Shown one piece after another: positions 5,536 through 13,262 of a stretch of DNA of 14,793 bases (its first letter is position 1; the number at the start of each line of letters is the position of its first letter). Below the pieces are notes generated by a model. It had not been told where the DNA came from. It worked only from the letters and a program-made list of their open reading frames with translations, and did no database searches. The stretch is from Candidatus Tectimicrobiota bacterium (GTDB lineage: Bacteria; JACPSX01), in the NCBI GenBank assembly GCA_016193065.1, contig JACPSX010000126.1:1-14793 (forward strand), read 5' to 3'. A program made the position numbers and the translations under genes.

Positions 5536-6614
5536 GATTGGGGCCCTCCTCTTCGTTGACCCGATTCCGCGTCAAACAGGTGAAACTTCTGGGCGCGGAA
5601 TCGGAATGGAACTTCGGCGCCGGGCGCGTTCCGGTAATCCGGCGGCGCCTTCGCGCACAGGACGTTTCCCCGCCAGGAAAATTTCACCCAGACTTCGGGG
5701 CCCACGGGCTCTGTGAGAATCAGGGTCCCCACCAGGGTCCCGCTGCGCCGGTCGGGCTCCAGGGTGATGTCCTCGGGTCGAATCCCGGCCTTGACCGCCG
5801 CCCGCATGCCGGCCCCGGAAGAAGCTCGCTCGGGAAGGGGCAGCCGCTCGGAGCCGATCGCAAGGCAGCCCTCTGCCAGCTCGGCAGCGAGGATGTTCAT
5901 GGGAGGAGTTCCGATGAACTGGGCGACGAACAGATCGGCGGGCCCGGCGTATATTTCCTGGGGAGTGCCGCACTGGGCGATTATTCCCCGGGAGATGACG
6001 GCCATGCGGTCGGACAGGGTCAGGGCTTCGGATTGATCATGGGTCACGTAGATCGTGGTGATAGGGAACTCCAGGTGCAGACGCTTGATCTCGGTGCGCA
6101 TTTCCAGACGCAGGCGGGCGTCCAGGTTGGAGAGGGGCTCGTCCATCAGGAACACCTTGGGCTTGCGCACGAGGGCCCGGCCCAGGGCCACGCGCTGCCT
6201 CTGCCCGCCGCTGAGCTCCCGGGGCTTCCTGCCCAGCAGCTCCTCGATCCCGAGCAGGCCGGCCACCTCCTGCACCCTGGCGGCGATCTCGGAGGCGGGG
6301 GTTTTGCGCATCCGCAAGGGGAAAGCGATGTTTTCCCGCACGGACAGGTGAGGATAGAGAGCGTAACTCTGGAACACCATGGCGACATCCCGCTCTCTGG
6401 GCGGGAGAGGATTCACCACCTGTTCATCAAAGAAGATCTTTCCCGCCGAGGCTTCGTCAAGGCCCGCGATGAGGTTGAGCAAGGTGGATTTTCCGCAACC
6501 GCTGGGCCCCACGAAAGTGAAGAACTCCCCTTCCCGGATGGTCAGATTCAGGTCCGAGAGCACGGTGGCGGCGCCGAATTTCTTCTCCAGGTTTTCGAGC
6601 CTGACGGTGGCCAT
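5532..6614 (-). CDS. Sugar ABC transporter ATP-binding subunit (MalK/UgpC/TreV type)
   Basis: This is the energising subunit of the carbohydrate importer encoded by the next three genes upstream; it hydrolyses ATP on the cytoplasmic face. The 360-residue length is usual for the MalK family. It has Walker A GPSGCGKST (36-44), a Q-loop glutamine at 82 in FQSYALYPHLSV, the signature LSGGQRQR (134-141), Walker B VFLMDE (154-159), D-loop SNLD (162-165) and the switch histidine His192 in YVTHDQSEA. A C-terminal TOBE/OB region of about 120 residues follows (KAGIRPEDI, GPEVWVKF). The ATG at 6614 has AAGGGG 7 nt upstream and lies 4 nt after the permease stop. Its stop overlaps otsA by 4 nt (ATGA). Substrate specificity comes from the binding protein; trehalose or maltose is inferred from the operon. 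Confidence 0.93.
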   Translation of the reverse strand: MATVRLENLEKKFGAATVLSDLNLTIREGEFFTFVGPSGCGKSTLLNLIAGLDEASAGKIFFDEQVVNPLPPRERDVAMVFQSYALYPHLSVRENIAFPLRMRKTPASEIAARVQEVAGLLGIEELLGRKPRELSGGQRQRVALGRALVRKPKVFLMDEPLSNLDARLRLEMRTEIKRLHLEFPITTIYVTHDQSEALTLSDRMAVISRGIIAQCGTPQEIYAGPADLFVAQFIGTPPMNILAAELAEGCLAIGSERLPLPERASSGAGMRAAVKAGIRPEDITLEPDRRSGTLVGTLILTEPVGPEVWVKFSWRGNVLCAKAPPDYRNAPGAEVPFRFRAQKFHLFDAESGQRRGGPQS

Positions 6615-6618
6615 GTTT

Positions 6619-7470
6619 CTACCCCTTGACGGCGCCCGCCGTCAGCCCCTCCACGATCCGGCGCTGGCAAAGGGCGGCCAGAACCAGGAGAGGGACAATA
6701 GCGACGATGGTGGCAGCGGCGATGTCTCCCCAGGGAACCTCCTGGACTCCCGGGAACAGGGCGATGCCCACGGGAACGGTCCGGGAGCGGGCCGTGGCGG
6801 AAAACGTGAGCGCGAAGAGAAACTCGTTCCAGGAGTAAATGAAGACAAAGATGGCGGCGGTGAATACGCCCGGAGCCGCCAGGGGCAAAACCGCGTGGAT
6901 CAGGGCCTGGAGGGGGGAACAACCATCCACTTGAGCCGCCGCGTAGATCTCGCGCGGAATCTTGTCGAAGAAATTGGTGAGGATCCAGATCGCCAGGGGG
7001 AGGGAGAACGTGGTGTGCAGGAGGATCAGCGCCCACGGCGTATCCCTGAGACCCAGGGCGCGGATCAGGATGTAGAGGGGACTGACGATGGCGATGGGAG
7101 GAAACATGGAGACGGAGAGGACCAGCGCGAGGATCGGCTTCCTGGCCGGGATTCGGACCTGAGAAAGGGCCATTCCGGCGGTCGCCCCGACGAGCAGCGT
7201 GAGAATCGTGGAGAGGGACGCCACCAGGGCGCTGTTCAGGACGAGCCGGGGAAAGGGCGACTGGGCGAAGACGATTCTGTAGTGCTCCCACGTCCAGCGC
7301 GCGGGGAGAAGCGGGGGGAGGGTCGTCAGTTCCGCTTCCGGCTTGAGGGAAGTAAGAAGTTGCCAGAGGAGAGGCCAGAGGGAGTAGAGTGTCACGACGC
7401 CCAGGGACAGACCGAAGAATGCCTTTCCCGGGCTGAGCTTGCGATGGAGGTCGGTGTTCCGGGCGCTCAA
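6619..7470 (-). CDS. Sugar ABC transporter permease (MalG/UgpE type)
   Basis: This is one of two inner-membrane channel subunits of the importer. With the TTG start at 7470 it has 283 residues, the usual MalG length, with about six hydrophobic segments. It carries the cytoplasmic EAA loop EIYAAAQVDGCS (about 174-185, continuing to LPLAAPG), which docks to the ATPase. The open frame reaches 7527, but TTG 7470 is preferred: GGAGGGAG ends 8 nt upstream, and the codon overlaps the stop of the preceding permease (TTGA), a typical coupling arrangement. The extension would overlap that gene by 61 bp with no added family similarity. No anomaly is seen. Confidence 0.9.
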   Translation of the reverse strand: MSARNTDLHRKLSPGKAFFGLSLGVVTLYSLWPLLWQLLTSLKPEAELTTLPPLLPARWTWEHYRIVFAQSPFPRLVLNSALVASLSTILTLLVGATAGMALSQVRIPARKPILALVLSVSMFPPIAIVSPLYILIRALGLRDTPWALILLHTTFSLPLAIWILTNFFDKIPREIYAAAQVDGCSPLQALIHAVLPLAAPGVFTAAIFVFIYSWNEFLFALTFSATARSRTVPVGIALFPGVQEVPWGDIAAATIVAIVPLLVLAALCQRRIVEGLTAGAVKG

Positions 7471-8348
7471 TAGGCTATCTCCCTCCGCAGAAACCTCAGG
7501 TAGGCTAGGCTTGTGAGCAGCACGCAAAGGAACGTGAGGACCGCCAGGGTGGACCCGTAGCCGAACTGCAGAGTCTGGAAGAGGGTCTTGTACGTGTACA
7601 CGGAGAGCGTCTCGGTGGTGTTGGCGGGACCTCCTCCCGTCAGGACGTAGATGGCGTCGAAAACGCGAAAGGCGTCCAGGGTTCGAAACAGCAGGACCAC
7701 CAGCAGGGCCGGTCGCAGCAGAGGCAGAGTGAGGCGGCGGAAGACCGCCCAGGCTCCCGCCCCGTCGACCTGGGCGGCCTGGTAGAGATCGCGGGGAATG
7801 GTCATCAGAGCCGCGCTGAGAAGAAAGGCGGCAAAGGGGGTGGTCTTCCAGACGTCCATGAGGATCGCGGCATGCAGGGCCAGGGTCCGGTCACCGAGCC
7901 AGTTCAGCGGGGAACTGACGAGACCCGAGCGGAGGAGCAGGAAGTTGATGAAGCCGAAATCCGCGTTGTACATCCATTCCCACATTCTGGCCGAAACCAC
8001 CGTGGGGATAGCCCAGGGGACCAGGAGCGCGGCCCGGACCCAGCCGCGGCCCCGGAAGGAGTGGCGGATGAGCAGGGCAATCGCCATCCCGAGGATAATC
8101 TCTGCGGTCACGGAGACGGCGGTGAAATAGGCGGTATTCAGCAGGCTCTGCCAGAAGCGGGGATCGTGGAGGGCGATCCAGTAATTCTCCAGACCCACGA
8201 AGCGCGAAATGTCGAAGATCAGAAGGCGGCGCTGGAAGCTCAGCCACAGTGCCCAGAGGATCGGGCCCAGGGCCAGCAGTCCCAGGATTCCCAGAGCCGG
8301 CAACACCAGGAGATGGCCGGCATACCGGGAAGACATCCCTTGCCTCAT
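7467..8348 (-). CDS. Sugar ABC transporter permease (MalF/UgpA type)
   Basis: This is the partner permease of the importer. It has 293 residues from ATG 8348, with a hydrophobic N-terminal segment (LLVLPALGILGLLALGPI), the motif LLVPWAIPTVVSA, and the EAA loop DLYQAAQVDGAGAWAVF followed by LPLLRP; LTGGGP in the last third is typical of MalF-like proteins. The start is uncertain. TTG 8369 would overlap the binding-protein gene by 17 nt, ATG 8348 follows that gene by 4 nt, and ATG 8336 has GAGG 6 nt upstream and may be the real one. The choice changes only a few polar residues before the first membrane span. Confidence 0.9.
   Translation of the reverse strand: MRQGMSSRYAGHLLVLPALGILGLLALGPILWALWLSFQRRLLIFDISRFVGLENYWIALHDPRFWQSLLNTAYFTAVSVTAEIILGMAIALLIRHSFRGRGWVRAALLVPWAIPTVVSARMWEWMYNADFGFINFLLLRSGLVSSPLNWLGDRTLALHAAILMDVWKTTPFAAFLLSAALMTIPRDLYQAAQVDGAGAWAVFRRLTLPLLRPALLVVLLFRTLDAFRVFDAIYVLTGGGPANTTETLSVYTYKTLFQTLQFGYGSTLAVLTFLCVLLTSLAYLRFLRREIAY
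7479..7486 (-). promoter_or_regulatory. Ribosome binding site for the TTG start of the second permease
   Basis: GGAGGGAG on the minus strand ends 8 nt before TTG 7470-7468. It lies inside the end of the upstream permease gene, so translation of the two permeases is probably coupled. Confidence 0.65.
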
Positions 8349-8352
8349 CCGG

Positions 8353-9657
8353 TCAGCTTTCCCGTTCAATGCTCAGGATCCTTCTGATCTGGGTCTCCGC
8401 GCCGGCCATGGCCCGGGCAGGGTCTCGGATACCGGCCAGGACGGCGCTGAACTCGGGCTGCAGGACCTGGGAGATCATCATGTAATAGGGGGTCACGGGC
8501 CTGGGCCGGGCCCTTTGGAAGACCTCGTAGAGCTCCGCGATGAACGGCTGTGCCCGGCGCAAGTCCGGGTCCCGGTAGAGGGGGACGCGGGTGGGTTTAT
8601 AGCCTAGCTCGATGGCCATCACCTTCTGCACGGGCTCCGAGGTGAGATACCGGACCAGCTCGGCGGCCAACTGGGGGTGTCTTGAGGAGGCATTGACCCC
8701 CAGGTGCCACCCGCCCAGCGTGGCGGCGCTGTGCCCGCCGGGGAACGCGGGTAGAGGAGACACTCCGATTTTTCCTCGCACCGGGGAGGAGGGTCTCTGG
8801 AAAATGTTCCAGGCATAGGGCCAGTTTCGCATGAAGACGGCGTTGCCGTCTCCGAAGATGCGGCGGGTCGGCTCCTCGATGGCGGAGGTAACCAGGGGGG
8901 GAGTAACGCCGTGGACCCGGATCAGGTCGCGCATGAAGGCCAGCGCCCCGCGGACCGCCGGCGAGTTCAGAAGAAGCCGGCCATCGGGACCTATCACCTC
9001 TCCGTTATTACTCCATATGTATTCCAGGACATTGCACACGAGCCCTTCGTATTGCTTCCCTTGCCAAATGAATCCGTACAGCTTGGGATTCCCTTCGCGG
9101 CGCAGGATGGCGCGGGCCGTCCGGACAAGCTCCGGCCAAGTCTTGGGCGGTGCATAGTCATACTTGGCCAGAAGATCTTTTCGAAAGTAAAGAAGCCCCG
9201 CGTCAATGTACCAGGGAGCCGCGTAGATCTTCCCCTCTGAGAGGTCCGGCCCCAGGGCCACCGGCAGGAATTGTTCTCTGTCAGCCGGAGGAAAAAACGG
9301 GGTCAGGTCGCGGATCCAGCCGGCGCGAATGAACTCCGGCACCCAAATGATATCCATGGAAAGAACGTCGATGTCGGCGGAACGCCCTTCCAGATTGATC
9401 ACGTAGAACTGGTGCTGCTCGTCCGTGGAGGCGGGGAGAACCTCATCCTTCACTCTGACTCCGGGGTGAGCCTCTTCGAAATCCCGCAAGATCCGCCGCA
9501 ATACCTCGGGATCTCCCGTGAGCTTCCCGTGCTTGAACACGAGAGTGATGGTCTTTTCCCCGCGCGCTGGAGCTTCCCCTCGTACAGTGCAGGAGGTCAG
9601 AACTCCCGGGAGAAGCATGACGAACAGGAGGCAGATCACCCGTTGCAAGATCGGCAT
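8353..9657 (-). CDS. Sugar ABC transporter substrate-binding lipoprotein (trehalose/maltose-binding type)
   Basis: This extracytoplasmic receptor delivers sugar to the permeases. Its 434 residues begin with a lipoprotein signal, MPILQRVICLLFVMLLPGVL followed by TSC, with the lipobox cysteine at residue 23. Family 1 binding-protein features follow: DFEEAHPGVRVKDEV, the region DIDVLSMDIIWVPEF, APWYIDAGLLYFRKDLL, KTWPELV, the hinge-region FGDGNAVFMRNWPYAWN, and late GGWHLGVNASSRHP. The DVLSMDIIW...EG.IYA.PWY.D.G.LYYR pattern is common in ThuE/TMBP trehalose-maltose receptors. ATG 9657 has GGAGAAGGGA about 6 nt upstream. It is the first gene of the operon that ends with treT, so trehalose is the likeliest ligand; maltose, sucrose, palatinose or another alpha-glucoside is possible. 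Confidence 0.9.
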   Translation of the reverse strand: MPILQRVICLLFVMLLPGVLTSCTVRGEAPARGEKTITLVFKHGKLTGDPEVLRRILRDFEEAHPGVRVKDEVLPASTDEQHQFYVINLEGRSADIDVLSMDIIWVPEFIRAGWIRDLTPFFPPADREQFLPVALGPDLSEGKIYAAPWYIDAGLLYFRKDLLAKYDYAPPKTWPELVRTARAILRREGNPKLYGFIWQGKQYEGLVCNVLEYIWSNNGEVIGPDGRLLLNSPAVRGALAFMRDLIRVHGVTPPLVTSAIEEPTRRIFGDGNAVFMRNWPYAWNIFQRPSSPVRGKIGVSPLPAFPGGHSAATLGGWHLGVNASSRHPQLAAELVRYLTSEPVQKVMAIELGYKPTRVPLYRDPDLRRAQPFIAELYEVFQRARPRPVTPYYMMISQVLQPEFSAVLAGIRDPARAMAGAETQIRRILSIERES

Positions 9658-9709
9658 CTCGGGTCCCTTCTCCGGCAGAGGCAGGACAGAGCGAGGATTC
9701 GCAAAGCTA

Positions 9710-9738
9710 AGAATACCAAACCAAGAGGGAAATAGGAA
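9710..9738 (-). promoter_or_regulatory. Weak candidate promoter for the sugar transporter-treT operon
   Basis: The minus strand has TTCCTA (9738-9733), a 17-nt spacer, and TATTCT (9715-9710), 3/6 and 4/6 matches to the sigma70 boxes. It is the best-spaced pair in the 113-nt gap upstream of the binding-protein gene but not strong; an activator-dependent or alternative-sigma promoter is possible. Confidence 0.25.
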
Positions 9739-9742
9739 GGGC

Positions 9743-9762
9743 GGCCGCCGTTCGCGGCAGCC
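9743..9762 (-). terminator. Candidate terminator hairpin after the glycosyltransferase-channel unit
   Basis: On the minus strand GGCTGCCG, loop CGAA, then CGGCGGCC forms an 8-bp stem with one G-U pair, 8 nt downstream of the channel gene's stop (9771). A pyrimidine-rich but discontinuous tract follows (CCTTCCTATTTCCCTC), so termination may be partial. It separates this unit from the transporter operon. Confidence 0.45.
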
Positions 9763-9770
9763 TTGACCCG

Positions 9771-10484
9771 TTAGAGATGAGAGATTCCGCTCTTCTTTTC
9801 CCCGTGCGGGGTCTCACCTCTCCCAAAGTGCTCCTCCAGAAACGCGCGGGCTTTGTCCTGTGCACCCAGACCGAAGGCCAGAGCCAGGGCGAGAATGACT
9901 CCGCCGAAGGTAATCGCGAAGGCGACCACGATGAGGTTTCGGGCCAGGCCCAGTTGCTCCAGGGCCATGGCGACGGTGAAGGCCAGTATGGTGACTCGCA
10001 CTCCTTGGGCGATCCATCGGGAGTGGCGCAGGTTGGCATTGACGGCGGCAATCAGAGTGGCCCGGCCGATGAAGTTACCGAGCAAGAACCCGATGAACAG
10101 GATGACCACAGCCACCAAAAGGTCGGGGAGAAATGCGAAAAAACCTGAGGTGAGCCGATCCGTTGCCTTCATTCCCAGGGCCTCCAGGGCGGCCACCAGG
10201 AAAATGATCAGGACAGTCCAGTAGACCAGCCGGCTGAGAAAGAGCGAAGGTGCCTCCCCAATCGCTCCCCCGAGCAGGCTGTCCGAGAACCCCAGGCGTT
10301 GACTGGCCTGGTCGATCTTGCCTGCCCTGAGAAGACGAATCATCAGATAGCGGATCAGCAGCGCGACCAAAAAACCGACGACCGCAATCATGAGGGCTAC
10401 CAGCAGGTTGGGAAGGAACAGAGCAAGCTTTTCTCCAAAGAGGCGAAGGGAATTACTCGCTGCCTGGCTCAAATAATCGATCAT
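9771..10484 (-). CDS. MscS-TM repeat membrane protein (CmpX-like, possible mechanosensitive channel)
   Basis: This integral inner-membrane protein of 237 residues has about five hydrophobic segments (roughly 23-46, 84-104, 118-142, 161-179, 184-206). Two copies of the conserved TM helix repeat (PF05552 type) are clear: FLPNLLVALMIAVVGFLVAL at 23-42 and FLPDLLVAVVILFIGFLLGN at 118-137. The last segment, FGGVILALALAFGLGAQD (193-210), resembles the pore-side helix seen in this group. It lacks the large cytoplasmic MscS beta domain, so gating is not assured. The start is ATG 10484, with AGGAGG 8 nt upstream; the frame is open to 10523, but that would overlap the upstream gene without a better RBS. 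It lies 2 nt behind the compatible-solute-type glycosyltransferase gene, suggesting a role in osmotic downshift. The family is fairly sure, the function inferred. Confidence 0.8.
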   Translation of the reverse strand: MIDYLSQAASNSLRLFGEKLALFLPNLLVALMIAVVGFLVALLIRYLMIRLLRAGKIDQASQRLGFSDSLLGGAIGEAPSLFLSRLVYWTVLIIFLVAALEALGMKATDRLTSGFFAFLPDLLVAVVILFIGFLLGNFIGRATLIAAVNANLRHSRWIAQGVRVTILAFTVAMALEQLGLARNLIVVAFAITFGGVILALALAFGLGAQDKARAFLEEHFGRGETPHGEKKSGISHL

Positions 10485-10486
10485 GG

Positions 10487-11782
10487 TTATTTCCTCCTGG
10501 CCTCGGAGTCGCCTTCTTTCCAACGATCCCTAAGGTAATCTTTGTGACTTTGGAAAGTCAAGGCGAGCTTCTCGATCACATCCTCGGCCTCTTCGGAGCT
10601 GCTGGCGCGGGTGGAGAGGACGAGGGAGGCGATTTTAGCAAGATAGAGAGGGACGAGACTCCTGAGGAGGTGATCCCGGTTCATGACCCGGAAGTGATGG
10701 GCAAGGGCAAATTCGTAGATGATTTGGGTCCAGAGTTCGTCATCGATGGAAAACTTCTCGGGGGGGGCCTGTCCTTCCTGGGTGAGACGCTGGAGAATTT
10801 CCGGGGTGAGGATGGTTTGCCACAGAGGGGACAGCTCCCGGAGACCCAGGCGAAAGTTGTCGATCATCCGCTCGATGTTGACGTCTACGGGTTCGGACCC
10901 TACGGCGTGCGGGAAACCGAAGAGCGGAACCTCCTCGGAGTGATTGACTCGCTCCCAATAAGGGAAAAATTCATCCATCAGGCTGAACACGGAGCCCACC
11001 ACCTGGGTCATCATCGAGGCCAGGTGAACGCCGGGATCTTTGGCATCGTGGATCTTGGCGCCGAGGAACGACTGGCAGACCCTGGCGTTCGTGGCCAGCG
11101 CGATGGTAGTCATCCAGATGTCGATCCCGAAACGGGCCACGTCGGTCTCCCAAACATTCCGGCTCAGGAACTCGTCCACAAGCTTTTGGGAAAAACCGAA
11201 GTCGCCTCCTATGGGCTGGCGCACCCGCTTTCCGTAGAGGGCGCGGGTCAAAGGATAGACGATCGTATTCGTGATGGTGCCGTCGTACTTGTGGCGCATG
11301 TAAAGGGGCGATACATAGTCGAAGCCTTCGGACAGCACAGGTCTCAGGAGCAGCTCCATCCACTCGGGAGTGATACTCCGCAAGTCGGAATCCACGACGG
11401 CGCAGGCCCTGACCTGAAGAGCTCTGGCGATTTCGAAAATGGTCCGAAAGGAACTTCCCTTGCCTGGAATCCCGTGATAGGGGGTGATGATTTTCTCCAG
11501 GGGATTCACGGAGGATTGGAGCAGAAGAGCCCGGGGATCTCCCAAGGTAGCGCTGCGCACGACGTCCGTCGTCCCGTCGCTGGAGCCGCCGTCGGAGTTC
11601 ACCAGGACGGCCCGGAAAGAGGGGAAATGCCTTGCCAGCCCGGCACTCACTGCCCTGACTACATGGGCAATTGTCTTGGAGTTGTTGTAGCTGGGAATGC
11701 CGATCAGGATGTCGGCCGCGCCTATCCGGGCTATTGCTTCTTCTTTGCTCTCAGCAGACTGTTCGGAGCTGTGTGGATCCAT
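10487..11782 (-). CDS. GT-A glycosyltransferase of the glucosyl-3-phosphoglycerate / mannosylglycerate synthase type
   Basis: This probable cytoplasmic enzyme transfers a sugar from a nucleotide donor to a glycerate-type acceptor, making a compatible-solute precursor. Its 431 residues show a GT-A fold: IGIPSYNNSKTIAHVV at 28-42, SDGGSSDGT at 63-71, PGKG at 106-109, the metal-binding DSD at 131-133, RQPIGGDFGFS at 188-198, FGIDIWM at 218-224 and KIHDAKDP at 243-250, the last carrying a candidate metal-ligand histidine. The PGKG, DSD, QP(I/L)GG(D/E), GID and K.H order is that of GT81 GpgS and Rhodothermus-type MGS. A long helical C-terminal part (about 280-431) follows, as in MGS. The start is ATG 11782 without a convincing Shine-Dalgarno. 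The gene overlaps the RBS of the downstream channel gene. Donor and acceptor cannot be decided from sequence; another glycosylation role is possible. Confidence 0.72.
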   Translation of the reverse strand: MDPHSSEQSAESKEEAIARIGAADILIGIPSYNNSKTIAHVVRAVSAGLARHFPSFRAVLVNSDGGSSDGTTDVVRSATLGDPRALLLQSSVNPLEKIITPYHGIPGKGSSFRTIFEIARALQVRACAVVDSDLRSITPEWMELLLRPVLSEGFDYVSPLYMRHKYDGTITNTIVYPLTRALYGKRVRQPIGGDFGFSQKLVDEFLSRNVWETDVARFGIDIWMTTIALATNARVCQSFLGAKIHDAKDPGVHLASMMTQVVGSVFSLMDEFFPYWERVNHSEEVPLFGFPHAVGSEPVDVNIERMIDNFRLGLRELSPLWQTILTPEILQRLTQEGQAPPEKFSIDDELWTQIIYEFALAHHFRVMNRDHLLRSLVPLYLAKIASLVLSTRASSSEEAEDVIEKLALTFQSHKDYLRDRWKEGDSEARRK

Positions 11783-11860
11783 GCGCGATTTACTTGGTCA
11801 TTTATCTCCGACCGTTGAGATTTCAGGGTCTACCTGCCGGCTGTTGAGCTACCGTTTTTT

Positions 11861-11889
11861 AAATTAACACTTCGACGGGGAATGCACAA
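11861..11889 (-). promoter_or_regulatory. Weak candidate promoter for the glycosyltransferase-channel unit
   Basis: The minus strand has TTGTGC (11889-11884), 17 nt, then TAATTT (11866-11861) inside the only AT-rich patch of the 179-nt gap 11783-11961. Each box is about a 3/6 match. No strong terminator for the upstream amidohydrolase gene was found in this gap. Confidence 0.25.
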
Positions 11890-11961
11890 GGGAGTCCTCT
11901 GAGGCATCGACGAACATCGAAGGGCGCAATACGACCCGGCGGGGGAAAGAGGGCAGGTGCT

Positions 11962-13143
11962 TCACCGGGAGGGGATTCCACCATTCAAGTAAGAGAAGGT
12001 CGTGGCCACGGCAATTTGGATCCCAGGAGCCAGGGCCTGATCGTTAAAGTCAAAGTAAGGACTATGCAGGGGGACGCTCTCGGCTCCTGCCGGCGTGGTC
12101 CCCAGGAGGCAGATCGCACCGGGAACACTTTCCAGAAATGGGGAAAGCTCTTCCGTGCCCGGAGCCGGATGGCCCAGGTTCTGGAGGTGATCCGGCCCCC
12201 ACAGTGCTTCGGCTCCCTTGCAAATCTGGCCGGCAAAAGCGGCATCTTGGCGGGGCATGGGAGTCCCTGCCTCGTAGTCAACCTGGCAGCGTCCTCCGTA
12301 AGCTCCGCAGACCCCGGCGACGAGGGATTCCATGGCGCCTCGCAAGGCGTCCCTCTGGCCGGCGCTTTCGATCTGGATCATACCCTTGATCTGCACGGAA
12401 TCCGGGATCACATTGGGGGCACTTCCTCCCTGGATGGTTGAGAGGGTCACTGCGGAGCTTGCGAAACGGCCCGTCAGAGATTGCAGGCCGTTAATCACCT
12501 GGGCGGAGAGAAAAATCGGATCAATGACCGTCTGCGGGAAAGCCGGATGACCGCCTCTTCCCTGGATCTGGATCTGGAAGGAGTCTGTTAGAACCGCTGC
12601 ACCGTCCGTCAGCGCCACCTTGCCCAGAGGGACCTCCGGCGAACTGTGGATGCCCAAAATGGCCTCAATCCGAGGAGAGTCCTGCAAAACCCCGGCCTCG
12701 ATCATGGCCTTGGCTCCCCCTCTGCCCTCGTCAGCGGGTTGGAGAATGAATTTCACATTCCCGCGCAACCGGTCTTTCATCAAGCTCAAAATCTTGGCAG
12801 TCCCGAGGGAGATGGCCAGATGGCCGTCATGGCCGCAGGCGTGCATGATGTCTGCTTTCTTGGAAGCATGGGAGAAATTGCTGCGCTCTTGAATGGGGAC
12901 CGCATCGAGCTCCGCCCGGATGGCGAGCGTCCGGCCCGGCAGGGAGCCCCGCAAGAGGCCCACCACGCCGGTCTTGGCCACCCCCCGGTTAACGTCCAAC
13001 CCCAGGGTCTTGAAGTAACGGGATGCAACCTCGGCGGTGCGGACTTCCTCGAAGGCGAGCTCCGGGTGGGCGTGAATATCGCGCCGCATCTTCACCAATT
13101 TGGGAAGTACCCGATCGATTTCCGAATACAGGGTCTTTTTCAT
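11962..13143 (-). CDS. M20-family metallo-amidohydrolase (M20D: amino-acid N-acyl / hippurate hydrolase type)
   Basis: This cytoplasmic dinuclear-metal peptidase family cleaves N-acyl or related amide bonds of amino acids. The 393-residue length is typical. It has RRDIHAHPELAFEE at 20-33, RAELDAVPI at 76-84, HACGHDGH at 101-108 (metal ligands Cys103, His105), QPADEGRGGAKAMIEAG at 135-151, GIHSSPEVPLG at 164-174 (His166) and a late PLHSPYFDFND with the last histidine ligand. A dimerisation/lid domain with GRGGHPAFPQ lies between. The usual catalytic pair Glu-Glu (PAEEG) is Asp138-Glu139 here, and the usual EDF before the final ligand is EEL. ATG 13143 has GGAGGA 3 nt upstream. It appears monocistronic, diverging from uvrA. 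Substrate cannot be predicted; hippurate hydrolase, N-acetyl-amino-acid deacylase and IAA-amino-acid hydrolase are all in this group. Confidence 0.87.
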   Translation of the reverse strand: MKKTLYSEIDRVLPKLVKMRRDIHAHPELAFEEVRTAEVASRYFKTLGLDVNRGVAKTGVVGLLRGSLPGRTLAIRAELDAVPIQERSNFSHASKKADIMHACGHDGHLAISLGTAKILSLMKDRLRGNVKFILQPADEGRGGAKAMIEAGVLQDSPRIEAILGIHSSPEVPLGKVALTDGAAVLTDSFQIQIQGRGGHPAFPQTVIDPIFLSAQVINGLQSLTGRFASSAVTLSTIQGGSAPNVIPDSVQIKGMIQIESAGQRDALRGAMESLVAGVCGAYGGRCQVDYEAGTPMPRQDAAFAGQICKGAEALWGPDHLQNLGHPAPGTEELSPFLESVPGAICLLGTTPAGAESVPLHSPYFDFNDQALAPGIQIAVATTFSYLNGGIPSR

Positions 13144-13262
13144 AGTTCCTCCATGAGCCGGCCTTTATTTTCTTTCTATCTTTCTGTTTTCTCCGGCCGT
13201 CGCGGCCCTTGTTGACGTTTTCTGATGGGGCCTGGTTCAGCTATGTATCGGCACCTGGGGCG

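Noticed and set aside
5538-7473. Two plus-strand frames of about 363 codons opposite the ATPase and permease genes
   Set aside because: Their translations are rich in G, R, E, Q and P without domains, and the opposite strand encodes unmistakable ABC transporter subunits.
9743-9762. UUCG-tetraloop hairpin read on the plus strand as a plus-strand terminator
   Set aside because: No plus-strand gene lies to its left; the minus-strand reading behind the channel gene makes more sense.
11784-11812. Three-codon mini-ORF (ATG ACC AAG TAA) with GGAG in front, just before the glycosyltransferase start
   Set aside because: It is too short to judge, with poor spacing to GGAG; such motifs occur by chance.
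10544-11818. 424-codon open frame on the plus strand opposite the glycosyltransferase
   Set aside because: It is antisense to a protein with clear GT-A motifs, its translation lacks family features, and long antisense frames are expected at this GC content.
13163-13193. Pyrimidine-rich run as a repeat or regulatory element
   Set aside because: It is low complexity without periodicity or a pairing partner, and adjoins the amidohydrolase leader where an A-rich upstream sequence is ordinary.
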